From Deroplatys truncata (Eukaryota; Arthropoda; Insecta; Mantodea; Mantidae), in contig CM060979.1 of NCBI GenBank assembly GCA_030765065.1, positions 14,785,001 through 14,849,000 of the forward strand: DNA of 64,000 nt, read 5' to 3'. A program made the position numbers and the translations under genes. The notes under the pieces are model-generated. The model was not told the origin of the DNA and made no database searches. It saw only the letters and a program-made list of their open reading frames with translations. Below are positions 24,201 to 35,734 of this stretch, piece by piece. The stretch's first letter is position 1. Each line of letters starts with the position of its first letter.

Positions 24201-26483
24201 TGGGGGGTTTGTTGAAAAGAGGAACTCGTGGTTAATATCTATGGGTCACTCTCTTGTAACTTGTGGCTGCATGGAACTCTGTTGATATTTCAGGGTTGAT
24301 ATGATGGGAGAGTTGCTTGAAAAGAGGAACTCGTGATTGATGTGTGTGGGTCACGCTCTTGTAACTAGTGGCTGCATGGAACTCTGTTGATATTTCAGGA
24401 TTGATATGATGGAAGAGTTTGTTGAAAACAGGAACTCGTGGTTGATATCTATGGTTCACGCTCTTGTAACTAGTGGCTGCATGGAAATCTGTTGATATTT
24501 CAGGGTTGATATGATGGGGGAGTTTGTTGAAAAGAGGAACTCGTGGTTGATATCTATGGGTCACTCTCTTGTAACTTGTGGCTGCATGGAACTCTGTTGA
24601 TATTTCAGAATTGATATGATGGACGATTTGGAAAGAGGAACTCGTGGTTGATGTGTGTGGGTCACTCTCTTGTAACTCAGTGGTTGAATGGAATTCTGTT
24701 GATATTTCAGGGTTGATATAATGGAAGAGTTGCTTGAAAAGAGGAACTCGTGGTTGATGTTTGTGGGTCACGCACTTGTAACTAGTGGCTGCATGGAACT
24801 CTGTTGATATTTCAGGATTGATATGATGGACGATTTGTAAAGAGGAACTCGTGGTTGATGTGTGTGGGTCACTCTCTTGTAACTCAGTGGCTGAATGGAA
24901 TTCTGTTGATATTTCAGGGTTGATATAATGGAAGAGTTGCTTGAAAAGAGGAACTCGTGGTTCATGTGTGTGGGTCACTCTCTTGTAACTTGTGGCTGCG
25001 TGGAACTCTGTTGATATTTCAGGGTTGGTATAATGGGAGAGTTGCTTTAAAAGAGGAACTCGTGGTTGATGTGTATGGGTCACTCTCTTGTAACTCAGAG
25101 GTTGTATGGAACTCTGCTGATATGTCAGGGTTGATATGATGGACGATTTGGAAAGAGGAACTCGTGGTTGATATGTGTGTGGGTCACTCTCTTGTAGCTT
25201 GTGGCTGCGTGGAACTCTGTTGATATTTCAGGGTTGATATAATGGAAGAGTTGCTTGAAAAGAGGAACTCGTGGTTGATGTTGTGGGTCACTCTCTTGTA
25301 ACTTGTGGCTGCGTGGAACTCTGTTGATATTTCAGGGTTGATATAATGGGAGAGTTTGTTGAAAAGAGGAACTCGTGATTATGTGTGTGGGTCACTCTCT
25401 TGTAACGTGTGGCTGCATGGAACTCTCTTGATATTTCAGGGTTGATATAATGGGAGAGTTTGTTGAAAAGAGGAACTCGTAGTTGATGTGTGTGGGTCAC
25501 TCTCTTGTAACTAGTGGCTGCATGGAACTCTGTTGATATTTCAGGGTTGATATAATGGGAGAGTTGCTTTAAAAGAGGAACTCGTGGTTGATGTGTATGG
25601 GTCACTCTCTTGTAACTCAGAGCTTGTATGGAACTCTGCTGATATGTCAGGGTTGATATGATGGACGATTTGGAAAGAGAAACTCGTGGTTGATGTGAAT
25701 GGGTCACGCTCTTGTAACTTGTGGCTGCATGGAGCTCTGTTGATATTTCAGGGTTGATATGATGGGAGAGTTGCTTGAAAAGAGGAACTCGTGATTGATA
25801 TGTGTCGGTCACGCTTTTGTAGCTTGTGGCTGCATGGAGCTCTGTTGATATTTCAGGGTTGATATAATGGGAGAGTTGCTTGAAAAGAGGAACTCGTGAT
25901 TATGTGTGTGGGTCACTCTCTTGTAACTTGTGGCTGCGTGGAACTCTGTTGATATTTCAGGGTTGATATAATGGGAGAGTTTGTTGAAAAGAGGAACTCG
26001 TGGTTGATATCTATGGGTCACGCTCTTGTAACTCAGAGCTTGTATGGAACTCTGCTGATATGTCAGGGTTGATATGATGGACGATTTGAAAAGAGGAACT
26101 CGTGGTTGATATCTATGCGTCACGCTCTTGTAACTAGTGGCTGCATGGAACTCTGTTGTTATTTCAGGATTGATATGATGGAAGAGTTTGTTGAAAAGAG
26201 GAACTCGTGGTTGATATCTATGGGTCACGCTCTTGTAACTTGTGGCTGCATGGAACTCTGCTGATATGTCAGGGTTGATATGATGGACGATTTGAAAAGA
26301 GGAACTCGTGGTTGATGTGAATGGGTCACGCTCTTGTAACTAGTGGCTGCATGGAACTCTGTTGCTATTTCAGAATTGATATGATGGAAGAGCTTGTTGA
26401 AAAGAGGAACTCGTGGTTGATATCTATGGGTCACGCTCTTGTAACTAGTGGCTGCATGGAAATCTGTTGATATTTCAGAGTTG
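21300..26483. repeat. 105-bp satellite array, about 49 units
   Basis: The block gaggaactcgtgg recurs at 21311, 21416, 21521, 21626 and so on: exact 105-bp spacing, with occasional units changed by small insertions or deletions. Main variants differ at 'gtttgttgaaaag', 'gttgcttgaaaag' and 'gacgatttggaaag'. Because 105 is a multiple of 3, one minus-strand frame stays open for many units (35-residue unit containing HINPEISTEF), giving frames of up to 283 codons such as 24232-25083. Small indels shift between two open frames. No start, signal peptide or flanking gene structure supports a protein; satellite DNA is the better call. Confidence 0.9.
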
Positions 26484-27231
26484 GTAGACAACTCCAGTTT
26501 TGTCCACTTTTCTGTTAAAGGAACTATTTACTTTAATGTTGCTTGTTACCGGATATTTATCCAATATTCTCGACACCATTCCGCTATCTGACGTCATAAT
26601 TATGTTCTGACTCATTTTATACATTCCTTACTTGCCAGCTCAGCTTTGGTGGTTTTCGAAAACGTTCTAATTTATTTACGTCTACACTGGCTTAAGCGAG
26701 TAAGGCTTTTCCTGATTCTGGAATATCCCAGCTGTATAAATAGCACCTCCTTAGCTTTCTCCTTAAAGCAAGACTGCACATATTTGCACCTTCTTTGCTA
26801 TTGGACGTTTGTAAAAGTTTAGCAAATGTGCTCAGGGATTGAAGAAACACAAAGCATGTGTTATAAATGTTTTTTATCTGCACTAAACGTCTTCATACTA
26901 AAATTGACGACATTTCTTGATTACTGAATATACATAATCCCACTTGTAATTAACTTAACTGTGACTGATACTTAGGATTAGGCAGACAGAGGGAACCCCT
27001 AATCACTGGAGCTCAACACCACTTGTAGGCGTTTTGTAAGTTATCTGATTTCTAGTATACGGGACGCAGCCTAATTCAGGCTTCTAAAAGACAAAGATGA
27101 CTGATGCCCCAAGTCATGGCGGTAAACGTTGTAACTTGAGCCACTAAATATATAACCAGAAAAATCACCAGACAACCTATTTACAGAAGACAGTCTTCTG
27201 CTAGTATTATGAGTCATTTTCATATCATATA
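26484..27231. other. No gene seen
   Basis: Begins directly after the last satellite unit. No repeat family, promoter or protein was recognised. It may be single-copy DNA. Confidence 0.4.
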
Positions 27232-27282
27232 CGAGGTGTGATTATAATGACGTCATAAATACTACACAACAGTTTGTTTTGT

Positions 27283-29249
27283 CTAATCTGCACTGTCGCC
27301 CTCGAAGTAGTCTCCTTGGGAGTTGATACACTTGTCCCAGCGCTTCTGCCACTGCTGGAAGCACCTCTGGAAGCCCTCTTCTTTCAACATGTTCAAGGCC
27401 TTCTGCGATTCGCGATGGATGACATCAATGTCCTCAAAACGGTGTCCTCGGAACCGCATTTTAAGTCGCGGGTGAAGAAAAAAGTCCGCTGGAGTATAGG
27501 CGGGATGGGGAACCGTATTCATCCTATTTTTACTTTCTCTACTACGTATAGTAAGTAGGGGAAGTATTGTATTCCACCCAAAAATTCGATACCGAGATTT
27601 CACCGGAAATACATGTTTTGAGACCCACTGAATTCAAAAAAGCATTTTTGGAAACATGTCCGTGTGTGTCTGTCTGTCTGTCTGTCTGTGTATCTGTCTG
27701 TCTGTGTGTGTGTCTGTCTGTGAACAGCATAACTCAGAAACGAACAGTCGGATAAACACCAAACTTGGTATTTAGGTTCAGTATCTTCCAGAGATGCGAC
27801 ACGAAGGTTTTCAAGAAAATCCCCCCACCCCAGATTACCCTTTACGTGGAAGATTTTTTTGGAAATTTTAATTTTCTCAAAAATGGCTCTAACGATTTTG
27901 ATTAACATCTCATATGTTTAAGATATTTTTATGACAAATAAAATGTATATCTTGAATTTCCTGGGAATGTCTCCAAAAGTATTCCTCATTTTGCACGACT
28001 TTTGCATAACTGGTAAACCATAAGAGATAGACAAAGGTTTACTACACAAAAAATGTAGATCGCGTTAAAATACACAATTTATGTCATATACATTTTTTTT
28101 GTTGAGTGAACCATTTTCGAGATATTACTTGTTTTTTCCTTAAATTTTTCAATACTTATTTTCTCAAATGGGAATTCATTATTCATTTTTTTTGTCTTGG
28201 ATATGCAAAGAGTATTAATCTGTGGCAAAGAGAATGGTGCTGCACCTGGCAACCAGCTATTAAGAGATATGTATGTGCTTAAAGGCTACTGTATTTCTAT
28301 ATTGCCCTTGTAAATATATATTCCCCTTACATCTACAAGAAAATTAGCAATAAGATAGAGTCTGCAAACGTTCATCTCGATTAACATGAAGCATATGGAG
28401 AATAAGCGTTTGTAAAAATTGTTTGTACAAGAGTAGAGAAAGTCACGTGAGTGTAACACATCAGATTTTTATCCAAAAATGGGCGAACAGGAAGGACTTT
28501 GTGCGCGGGCGCATTGTCATGATGCAGGAACCAGTCACCACTCTTTCATTTCTCCGGCTGTTTGCGTCGCACATTCTCCCTTAATCTTTGCAGCACTTGT
28601 TTGTAGAACACTTGATTCACTGTTTGACCTTGTGGCACAAATTACTTATGTACAATGCCTTTAATGTCAAAAACCACAATCATCATTGACTTCACTTTCG
28701 ATGGAACTTCACAGTTTTCGGGCGTGGAGATGTAGAACTCTTCCATTGTGAAGATTGTTGCTTCGTTTCTGGATCGTACCCATAAATTCATGTTTCATCA
28801 CCAGTAATAATGTTCTCCATAAACTGTGGGTCATTTTGTAGCTGTTCTTTAAGATCTGTGCAGGCAATCACACGGCTTTCCTTTTGGGCATTTGAAAGCA
28901 GGCGGGGCGCGAACTTGGCGGCAATTCTTCTCATGTCCAAATTGTCTTTCAAAATGCTTTGAACACTTTCAACGATGAGTCCTAATGAGTTAAAAAGTTC
29001 TCTTATTGTAATGCGCCTATCATTCAAGACCATTTCCTTCACCTGATTAATATTTTCATCACTTTTACTGGAACAGGGTCGCCCCAGACGATCTGCATCT
29101 TTAACCGATGTCACACCACTTTTAAATTTCGAAAACCACTCAAATGATTGAGTTTTGCTCTTAACGTCCTCCCAATAAGCTGTTCTTAACATTTCATAGG
29201 CTTCTGTTGCAGTTTTACCGAGTTTAAAGCAAAATTTGAAGCTCTTCAT
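27283..29249 (-). pseudogene. Mariner transposase pseudogene, split by insertion
   Basis: The N-terminus from 29249 (MKSFKFCFKLGKTATEAYEM) holds the helix-turn-helix part, followed by GRPCSS and the first catalytic block ITGDET near 28790. After it come a Trp-to-TGA stop, a one-base frameshift near 28700, two further stops, and HHDNAPAH with the second aspartate near 28530. The family A insertion then breaks the reading just after FLDKN. Coding resumes beyond it with TVPHPAYTPADFFL (third aspartate near 27480), and the protein ends in GDSAD at 27283. The YTPAD block is shorter than the usual YSPDLAPAD. All three catalytic aspartates remain recognisable. Confidence 0.9.
27532..28465 (+). repeat. 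Family A repeat, full length, inside mariner
   Basis: This copy defines the element's ends because the host gene is known: ATTTTT precedes it (27526-27531) and follows it (28465-28470), and mariner coding sequence continues on both sides. The element runs from ACTTTCTCTACTACG to ACACATCAG(A), about 933 bp. It contains a (TG/TC)n tract and the long-subtype segment, and no protein. Confidence 0.92.
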
Positions 29250-29468
29250 AATCTGACATTTTTGCTACGCGGAAAAATTGCAGCACTTGCAAAACACGTG
29301 TTCACTTCAGATCGTCTACCTCGTCACTACATGGTCACAGGAAGTCACGTGACCTCTCATTTTTATCGGGAAGGAACGCTGCATGTACAGTCTGAGTAAG
29401 AATTAAAGAAATCTGAGCGTCAGCATTGTTGTGAAGCCATTCCGGAAACTTTTTGATCACACCTCGTA

Positions 29469-29888
29469 TAGCTACTGCTCTGTAGTATTGTTTTATTCGG
29501 TGCAACGGTTCCGTCGTCAGCACCGTAATAGTATGAAGAACAACTTATAGTTACGTTTTAATACGATTTCGACGTGGTTATCTAAACAAAACAATTAGTT
29601 GTTTTCTTCTGCGCAGATCTTCTTTTGTCTGAATATAAACCCCCACACAAGGAGACAATGCTTAGACTAACTACAAAAACAATTCAAATAATTATAATAG
29701 CATAATAGGCTAATTAATATAATTAGAACTATTAATATAAATTGTGATATAATTAATACAATATAATTTTTATTACAATCAGTGCGTCAGTTGGTGGCGT
29801 GCAAAGTTTGAACACCCGCGAATAACGTAACAGATACAGTACAAAGCTTCCCAATACATGTAGCGGGGTGAGTAATTTTGGAGGAGTT
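29469..29888. other. AT-rich spacer, no gene seen
   Basis: Lies between the mariner and the C' LTR. The region 29690-29770 is highly AT-rich. Nothing recognisable. Confidence 0.4.
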
Positions 29889-30721
29889 TGACGCAGTATT
29901 TTATATCACAACACTGAATGCCAGAGTGATTGTAGTGTAAATTAGCATTATTGCATGACAATGATTTGAGATGTTTGTTAATTATAAGCATTGTTAGGAA
30001 ATAAGTTTACACGACCTCACTGAAACTGACAATAGGAGCGGGTAACAGTGAACGAGGGGGTGGGTTGTTTATCAATTATAAGAGACAAGCAAATGACGTC
30101 AGATTAGCGCGCTTTTCTATAGAAATGGAGGGAATTTCTTCCCTAGAGCATATGTGTTCGTAATTTTGATTGGATATAAAAATAGACGCTAATGTTGGCG
30201 CGTTTTATTAACCAAATAGCAGCTCTGTTATAATGTTTAGGCATATTGGGATGAGGGAGTATAAATTCCGTGACAGAGACGGGTAACGCGCAGTTTGACA
30301 GAATAATTCACGAGGTAAACGTCGCTCAGTCCAACAGAATCATACAAAGGTTATACGTCGCGCAATTCTACAGAATCTCTCGCGTCTTAAAGTTTGTTAT
30401 AAATGTGAAACACGCGAATTAATAATGTGCAGCAAATAAGTGATTATAGTGATATTAGAAAATATAACAGTTTCAGTCGGGCGTGTATCAAGAGTCAATA
30501 TGTGAACTTAATTAATTGTGACGGTAATAAAAGTGTAAAAACAAATTCTTTTATAAGTGTTATCTTTCAGTAACAAATCCTTTCCGTTTACACACCCTGT
30601 TCAAGAGATTTGCTCGACTGAGTAGTAATAATAGCTAGCCGGAGCACAATGAACCCAAAACTCAAAGTAGTAAGACAATAACAGGCGCTCAGCAATAAGA
30701 TAACACGAAGTTACCGCGACA
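29889..30721 (+). mobile_element. 5' LTR of family C'
   Basis: Runs TGACGCAG to ACCGCGACA (TG...CA). It has a TATAAA-like promoter near 30260 (gagtataaattc) and AATAAAAGTG as a polyadenylation-like signal near 30527. It is homologous to the minus solo LTR at 32363-33161 and more distantly to the C LTRs. A primer-binding site follows it, which marks it as a 5' LTR rather than a solo LTR. Confidence 0.8.
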
Positions 30722-30724
30722 AAT

Positions 30725-30743
30725 TGGCGCCCAAACGTGGGGC
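30725..30743 (+). promoter_or_regulatory. Primer-binding site after C' LTR
   Basis: TGGCGCCCAAACGTGGGGC starts three bases after the LTR end. It would pair with a tRNA 3' end finishing in CCA, and it resembles sites used with tRNA-Lys apart from one extra A. Confidence 0.7.
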
Positions 30744-31235
30744 TAACAAACCGTCTACTTCAAGTTGCCGGTTATGAATGGAATCTTAACAACCAGAATA
30801 TCACTAGATTCTAGTGACTTATTCCATGATGGTGGAAAAGTATCTAAGTTGCATTCAGTAACCTCTATAGGTAGGGCAGTCCCGTAGGGTGACGACGATA
30901 CGCGCTATCAAGGATGGAGTCCCGTTCCCTACCGAGAATGATACCAATCTTGATGCCCGCGCCATCAACCCAGGGGTTCCGGGAATGGAGCCCCCTGGTA
31001 GGGAGACTAGTTGGCCATGCAAACGCCAGGTAGAAATCTAGACTCCACCGTCCTGCCGCAGCGCACAAACCGCTATAGTCTGGTCCTTTAATCCTGAAAC
31101 ACTTAAAAGTGCTGCACCCAGGAAAACGAACCGCCATGGTTTTTTTTCCATTGGGACAGTACCTATTTTATATCCCGCACCTCGCCACCGTCTACCAGCT
31201 CTCCAGATTGGTGCCGGGAGGATATTAAGACGTCT
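30744..31235 (+). other. Possible remnant of C' internal region
   Basis: Sequence downstream of the primer-binding site. I recognise no gag, protease or reverse transcriptase, and no second LTR in the same orientation follows. From about 30870 it is GC-richer and may belong to a different repeat. Confidence 0.35.
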
Positions 31236-31239
31236 GACA

Positions 31240-31445
31240 ACTCGCCTAAGCTCTGCCAAGACGTACAAAATCTCCCATGTATGTAGGGAACCATTGCCCC
31301 GCCGAGTCCAACCCAATCCGTACAACTCCATTCCAGGATGAGGACAGAAAATCGACAGGAAATTCGCCTACCGACCTGAGAAAACCACTAAAAATACCCA
31401 AAGCCAGTAACCGACCTTGTGGGAATCGAACCCGGGACCTCCCGA
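31240..31445 (-). repeat. tRNA-related SINE, 5'-truncated
   Basis: Minus strand starts with a strong B box (GGTCCCGGGTTCGATTCCC near 31425-31443), then a GTGGTTTTCTCAGGTCGG block and the AGGCGAATTTC motif shared with other SINEs in the window. No A box is visible upstream. Confidence 0.7.
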
Positions 31446-32329
31446 AAGCGAGTTTCACATTTACTGTTATATCTAATGATTCTATCGACTTGGAACACTG
31501 TTGCTGGTGGCGTGGTTTAACACTGCTGTTATCAAATCATTGTCGTTTGATATACATTACTGTTTGCGCACCGCTGAGCGGAGTGGATCCCTTTTCGAGA
31601 CGCACTGTGGGAACTTTGCTGTAACTCAAGACGGATCGCAGATGACACCAGTCTCCATGTCTGGTTGATGAAGTGGTGACGACCAAGTGGACATTGCTAA
31701 TTAATCCGGTCGCCAGTGCCGTGACGGACGGCAGGAGATTAGTTTGCACCCCAGCTCTTTCTCCACAAACACACGTCAGCTCTACCTCTTAATCGGCTAA
31801 ACATCTACACGCACAAGTTGCTGGTCTCTCGAGCACCACCAGGACGGCTTTAATAGGCTCTCTGAGAGGAAACCCTTCCTCCCACGTAATCCATACAAAC
31901 AATTATACCACGAGAAATAGGTACCTGCCTTTAGTCCTTATAAGTTATCACTCTTGAGAAGAATGGCAGAAAAACAAAGCTTAGAGGCAAAGAATGCGAG
32001 GACACTCAACAGTAATCTACCTAAATAATTAACATTAGGTTAAATGAGGCCAACATTTAGTCTCTGCAATGTCTTGCTTCAGAATAGACAAGGAAATGCT
32101 TACCAAGAGCCTAATTTCAGAGTAGGTCCCACATCTGTGTTGTGTGTGAATTATTTCTTATTGTTGAGTATAGTATCACATTTCAAGGTCGGCATGTAGT
32201 GACCCGATTTTAAACATCCGACTATCGATTTGGTTTTCTGTATCCCGCTTGTACCTATAACGAAGCGTGTAATGACACTATTTTTGCAAAGGGCTATCTC
32301 TAGGTAAGCAGTGGAAGAAGGAAAAGAGC
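31446..32329. other. No gene seen
   Basis: Moderate-GC DNA with short incidental frames only. No family recognised. Confidence 0.4.
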
Positions 32330-33244
32330 TTTCGTTTTATTCAGGGGCTTCAAAACATGTATTGTCGCGGTAACTTTCGTGTTATCTTATTTGCTGAGCG
32401 CCTCTTATTGTTTTACTATTTTGAATTTTGAGTTCTTTGTCCTCCGGCTAGCTATTATTACCCAGTCGAGCAAATCTCTTGAACAGGGTGTGTAAACGGA
32501 AAGGAGTTGTTACTAAAAGATAACACTGATAAAAGAATTTGTTTTTACACTTTTATTGCCGTCACACGTTATTCATTTCACATATTTACTCTTGATACAC
32601 GCCAGACTGAAACTGTTATATTTTCGAATGTAACTATAATCACTTATTTGCCGCACATTATTAATTCGCGTATTTGACATTTTATAACTAGCTTTACGAC
32701 GCGAGAGATTCTGTAGAACTATGCGACGCGTAACCCGTGAATGATTCTATTGAACTGTGTGTTACCCGTCTCTGGCTTCAGAATTTATACTCCCTCACCC
32801 CGATATGCCTAAAGATTATAATCGAGCTGCTATTGGTTAATAAAGCGCGCCAACATTAGTGTCTATTTTTATATCTAATCAAAATTACGAACACATATGC
32901 TCTAGGGAAGATATTCCCTTCATTTCTAAAGAAAAGCGCGCTACTCTGACGTCATTTGTTTGTCTCTTCTAATTGATAAACAACTCACCCCCTCGCTCAT
33001 TGTTGCCCGCTCCTATTGTCAGTTTAAGTGAGGCCGTGTAAACTTGTTTCCTAACAATGCTTATAATAAACAAACATCTCAAATCATTGTCATCCAATAA
33101 TGCTAATTTATACTACAATCACTCTGGCATTCACAGTGTTGTGATATAAAATACTACCTCAGTATTTGCAGTGAAACTTCGATATCGAATTTTTGGGCTG
33201 AATACAAGACTCTCTATACCTACTGGGTATGTGGCAGACAAAGT
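32330..33244 (-). repeat. Family A2 head, split by solo LTR
   Basis: 32330-32362 (ttcaaaacatgtat) and 33162-33244 (gatatcgaatttttgggctg to gcagacaaagt) are contiguous A2 once the LTR is removed. Confidence 0.75.
32363..33161 (-). mobile_element. Solo LTR of family C', 799 bp
   Basis: Ends TGTCGCGG and CTACCTCA on plus, with a perfect 4-bp duplication GTAT at 32359-32362 and 33162-33165. Reversed, it carries the TATAAATTC promoter region and an AATAAAAGTG signal. There is no internal region. It is in inverted orientation to the related LTR at 29889-30721. Confidence 0.9.
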
Positions 33245-33652
33245 AAAAATATGAATATGAAAGTAATTTATTCAGAAATTTAATTGTTCACGGTCTCAGT
33301 GGGGTTTCCGTTACGCGCCTCTGTGCCTTGCGATGTGTATAAAATAAATAAATAAATAAATAAATAAATACAGGATATAATACTGGAATAATGAATATGG
33401 AGATAAAATGTTGTAAGGTAAATAAACACACAAATACCTAAATAAATAAATGAACATATTAAATTAACATAAATTAAATAATTAGATAATAAATTATGAA
33501 AATAATGAAATATTATAAACAGAGAACTTCAATTTCATAATTGTTATTAAGGAAAATTTAAAAAAAAAACAGAAAAAAATAGTAAAACATTATGAGCTTA
33601 GTAGAAGATTTTGTGCTGGCTACCAGTACGTTTCGCTGGTTTTCAATGAATA
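33245..33652. repeat. AT-rich spacer with (AAAT)n microsatellite
   Basis: An uninterrupted aaat/taaa run lies at about 33341-33370. The rest is AT-rich without genes. Confidence 0.7.
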
Positions 33653-33654
33653 TA

Positions 33655-35012
33655 CACTGCCGTTTGTGAAAATTGTAACACCAAGAAAGAATTTCCGGAA
33701 TAACACCAAACTTGGTGGAAGTGTAGAAGAGTGTGTGAGCAATAAGTGATTAGGTTTGCAGAGAGATGGGATACACGTAGACACAGCAGAATCCTCTCGT
33801 GTCGGTCCGACAAGGTCAGTGTTGCGCGCAGTGTAGTCAGTGCAGAGCTGTCAAACAAGCTGGAAACAATAAACTGACTGCCATTATGCCTTGTCGACGC
33901 CAAAGGGAGCCATATCGGCATGTGAGTGAGTTGGAACGCGGCAGAATGATTGGTCTCCGGAAAGCGTGTTTGTCATATCGTGACATTTCGGCTCGTACAG
34001 GGCATACTGCTACGGCAGTGATGCGTGTGTGGAAGCAGTGGATATATGAAGGTCGTACGCAGCGAAGAGCGGGTACTGGACCACGGAACATGACCACAGC
34101 ACGGGATGACCGTCATCTTGTCCGCATGGCCATAACGGACCGTACGGCTTCATTCACAGTGTTGGTTCGACGCTGGAGCACTGCAACAGGTGTGAACTTG
34201 TCTGCATCAACGGTTCGTCGCAGTCTGCTGCAGGTTGGACTGGTTGCATGCATGCCATTACATCGGCTTCCATTGTCCAGAAACCACAAGCTCCTTCGAC
34301 TGCATTGGGTCCGTGAACACCGTCACTGGGGTGCTGAGTGGCAAAATGTAGTCTTTTCGGACGAGTCTTACAGTGATGGCCGCATACGTGTCCGGCGGTA
34401 CCGTGGTGAGCTGCTTTGTTGAGCGGCATAGCGGACAAACATCAGATGTAATGGTTTGGGGCGTCATTGTTTACACAACCGATATCGCCTCCTACGAATT
34501 GAGGGCAGGTTGAACAGCAACCGGTACCTAACAGTGGTTGTAGAGCCTGAGGTACTTCCCCTGCTTCAGGCATCTCCACAGGCCACATTTCAACAGGACA
34601 ATGCCCGGCCACATATTGCGAGGAATGTACAAGCCTTCTTCGAAGAGCGACGGGTACCATTGCTTCCCTGGCCTGCACGTTCGCCTGACATGTCGCCCAT
34701 CGAACATGTCTGGGATATGGTTGGTGCGTCACGCTCCTCCAGTAACTAGTGTCACGGATTTGTGGGCTCGAATACAAACTGCGTGGAGGGAAATCCCTCA
34801 GGAACTTATTCAGAACCTTTTTGATTCAGTGCCACAGCGTATAGCAGCTCTAATTGCAGCGCATGGAGGCCACACCAAATACTGAATATTAAGGCTCAAA
34901 GGTCATGTATAGATTTGGGAAGTTTATCATTTGTTACTTGTCATGTACCTAACCTGTGGTATTAAATTCATGCGTTTCCTTCTTGGTGTTGCAATTTTCG
35001 CAAACGGCAGTG
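33655..35012 (+). mobile_element. Tc1-B element, copy 2 (1358 bp)
   Basis: TA at 33653-33654 and 35013-35014, with inverted repeats starting CACTGCCGTTTG at both ends. Internally similar to copies 1 and 3. Confidence 0.92.
33886..34885 (+). pseudogene. Tc1-B transposase pseudogene, copy 2
   Basis: The longest open piece of the family: 33886 to about 34422 reads MPCRRQREPYRHVSELERGR through the helix-turn-helix and linker (GRTQRRAGTGPRN) to SDES, the first catalytic block. A deletion after SDES removes about five residues; frame breaks follow RYRGE. The second half is open from about 34490, with QQDNARPH (near 34600) and the E of SPIEHVWD (near 34705) 34 residues apart. The same 11-bp loss as copy 1 at 34725 shifts the frame before the C-terminal GGHTKY, which ends at 34885. 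Confidence 0.9.
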
Positions 35013-35125
35013 TAGTTAAACAAGTGTAGATAAATATAGAATTTAAAATTGTAATTAAACTTTGTTTACGACTTTACACTAATATAATAATTTATATTCC
35101 TTTTCTTTCTTTTATTTCAGTGTTT

Positions 35126-35734
35126 AGTTTCTCTATTACATATAGTAGGTAGGAGAAGTATTGCATTCCACCCAAAAATTCGATGCCGAGATTTTACAGG
35201 AAATGCATGTTTTAAGGTGCCCTGAATCCAAATAACAGTATTTGGTAAACATTCAGCAAGCGTGTGTGTCTGTCTGTCTTTGAAGATTATAGCTCAAAAA
35301 CAAAACCCCGATAAATACCAAACTTGGAATTTGAGTCTAGTATCATCCAAGGTTGCGACACGAGGTTTTTCAGGAAAATCCCTCCTCCAAACCACCCTTT
35401 ACATGGAACATTTAAATTCTTGGTTTTCTCAAAAATGACTAACGATTTTAATTAAAATATCATATGTTTAAAATATTTTTCTGGCAAATGAAATGTATAT
35501 CTTGAATTTTCTGGGAATGTCTCGAAAAGTCCTCTTCATTCTAAAGGACTTTTGGATAACTGACAAGCCGTAGGAGACAGACAAAAGTTTACTAGTAAAA
35601 AAATGCAGATCTTGTTAAAGCACACAATTTATGTCATATACGTTTTTTGTCGAGTGAACTATTTCCGAGATGTTCCTTGTTATTTGTTTGAATTTTCCCA
35701 TACTTATACTTTTTCTCAAATAGGAATTCGTTAT
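35126..35734 (+). repeat. Family A2 repeat, 3'-truncated at T-run
   Basis: Head AGTTTCTCTATTACATATAG. It stops at 'gaattcgttatt', where the next A copy begins. Confidence 0.75.

Larger units (their letters stand above)
27232..29466 (-). mobile_element. Mariner element split by family A
   Basis: TA at 27230-27231 and 29467-29468; terminal repeats start CGAGGTGTGAT on both sides. Removing the A insertion (27532-28465) leaves about 1.3 kb, the normal mariner size. The transposase on minus is decayed. Confidence 0.9.

Noticed and set aside
21300-26483. CRISPR array or a large repeat-protein gene
   Set aside because: There are no spacers: the units are contiguous. The open frame is broken by shifts several times and lacks a start, signal or exon structure.
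27542-27908. A recurrent 60-100 residue minus frame in many family A copies (FHVKGNLGWGDFLENL...)
   Set aside because: It runs through the variable (TG)n tract, changes frame between copies and has stops in many. Conservation is explained by recent copying of the repeat.
30865-31458. Overlapping minus frames of 70-97 codons
   Set aside because: They lie in GC-rich repeat and SINE sequence and overlap in different frames; no domain seen.
29889-33161. One intact LTR retrotransposon bounded by the two C' LTRs
   Set aside because: The LTRs are in opposite orientation and the right one has its own GTAT duplication, so they are separate insertions.
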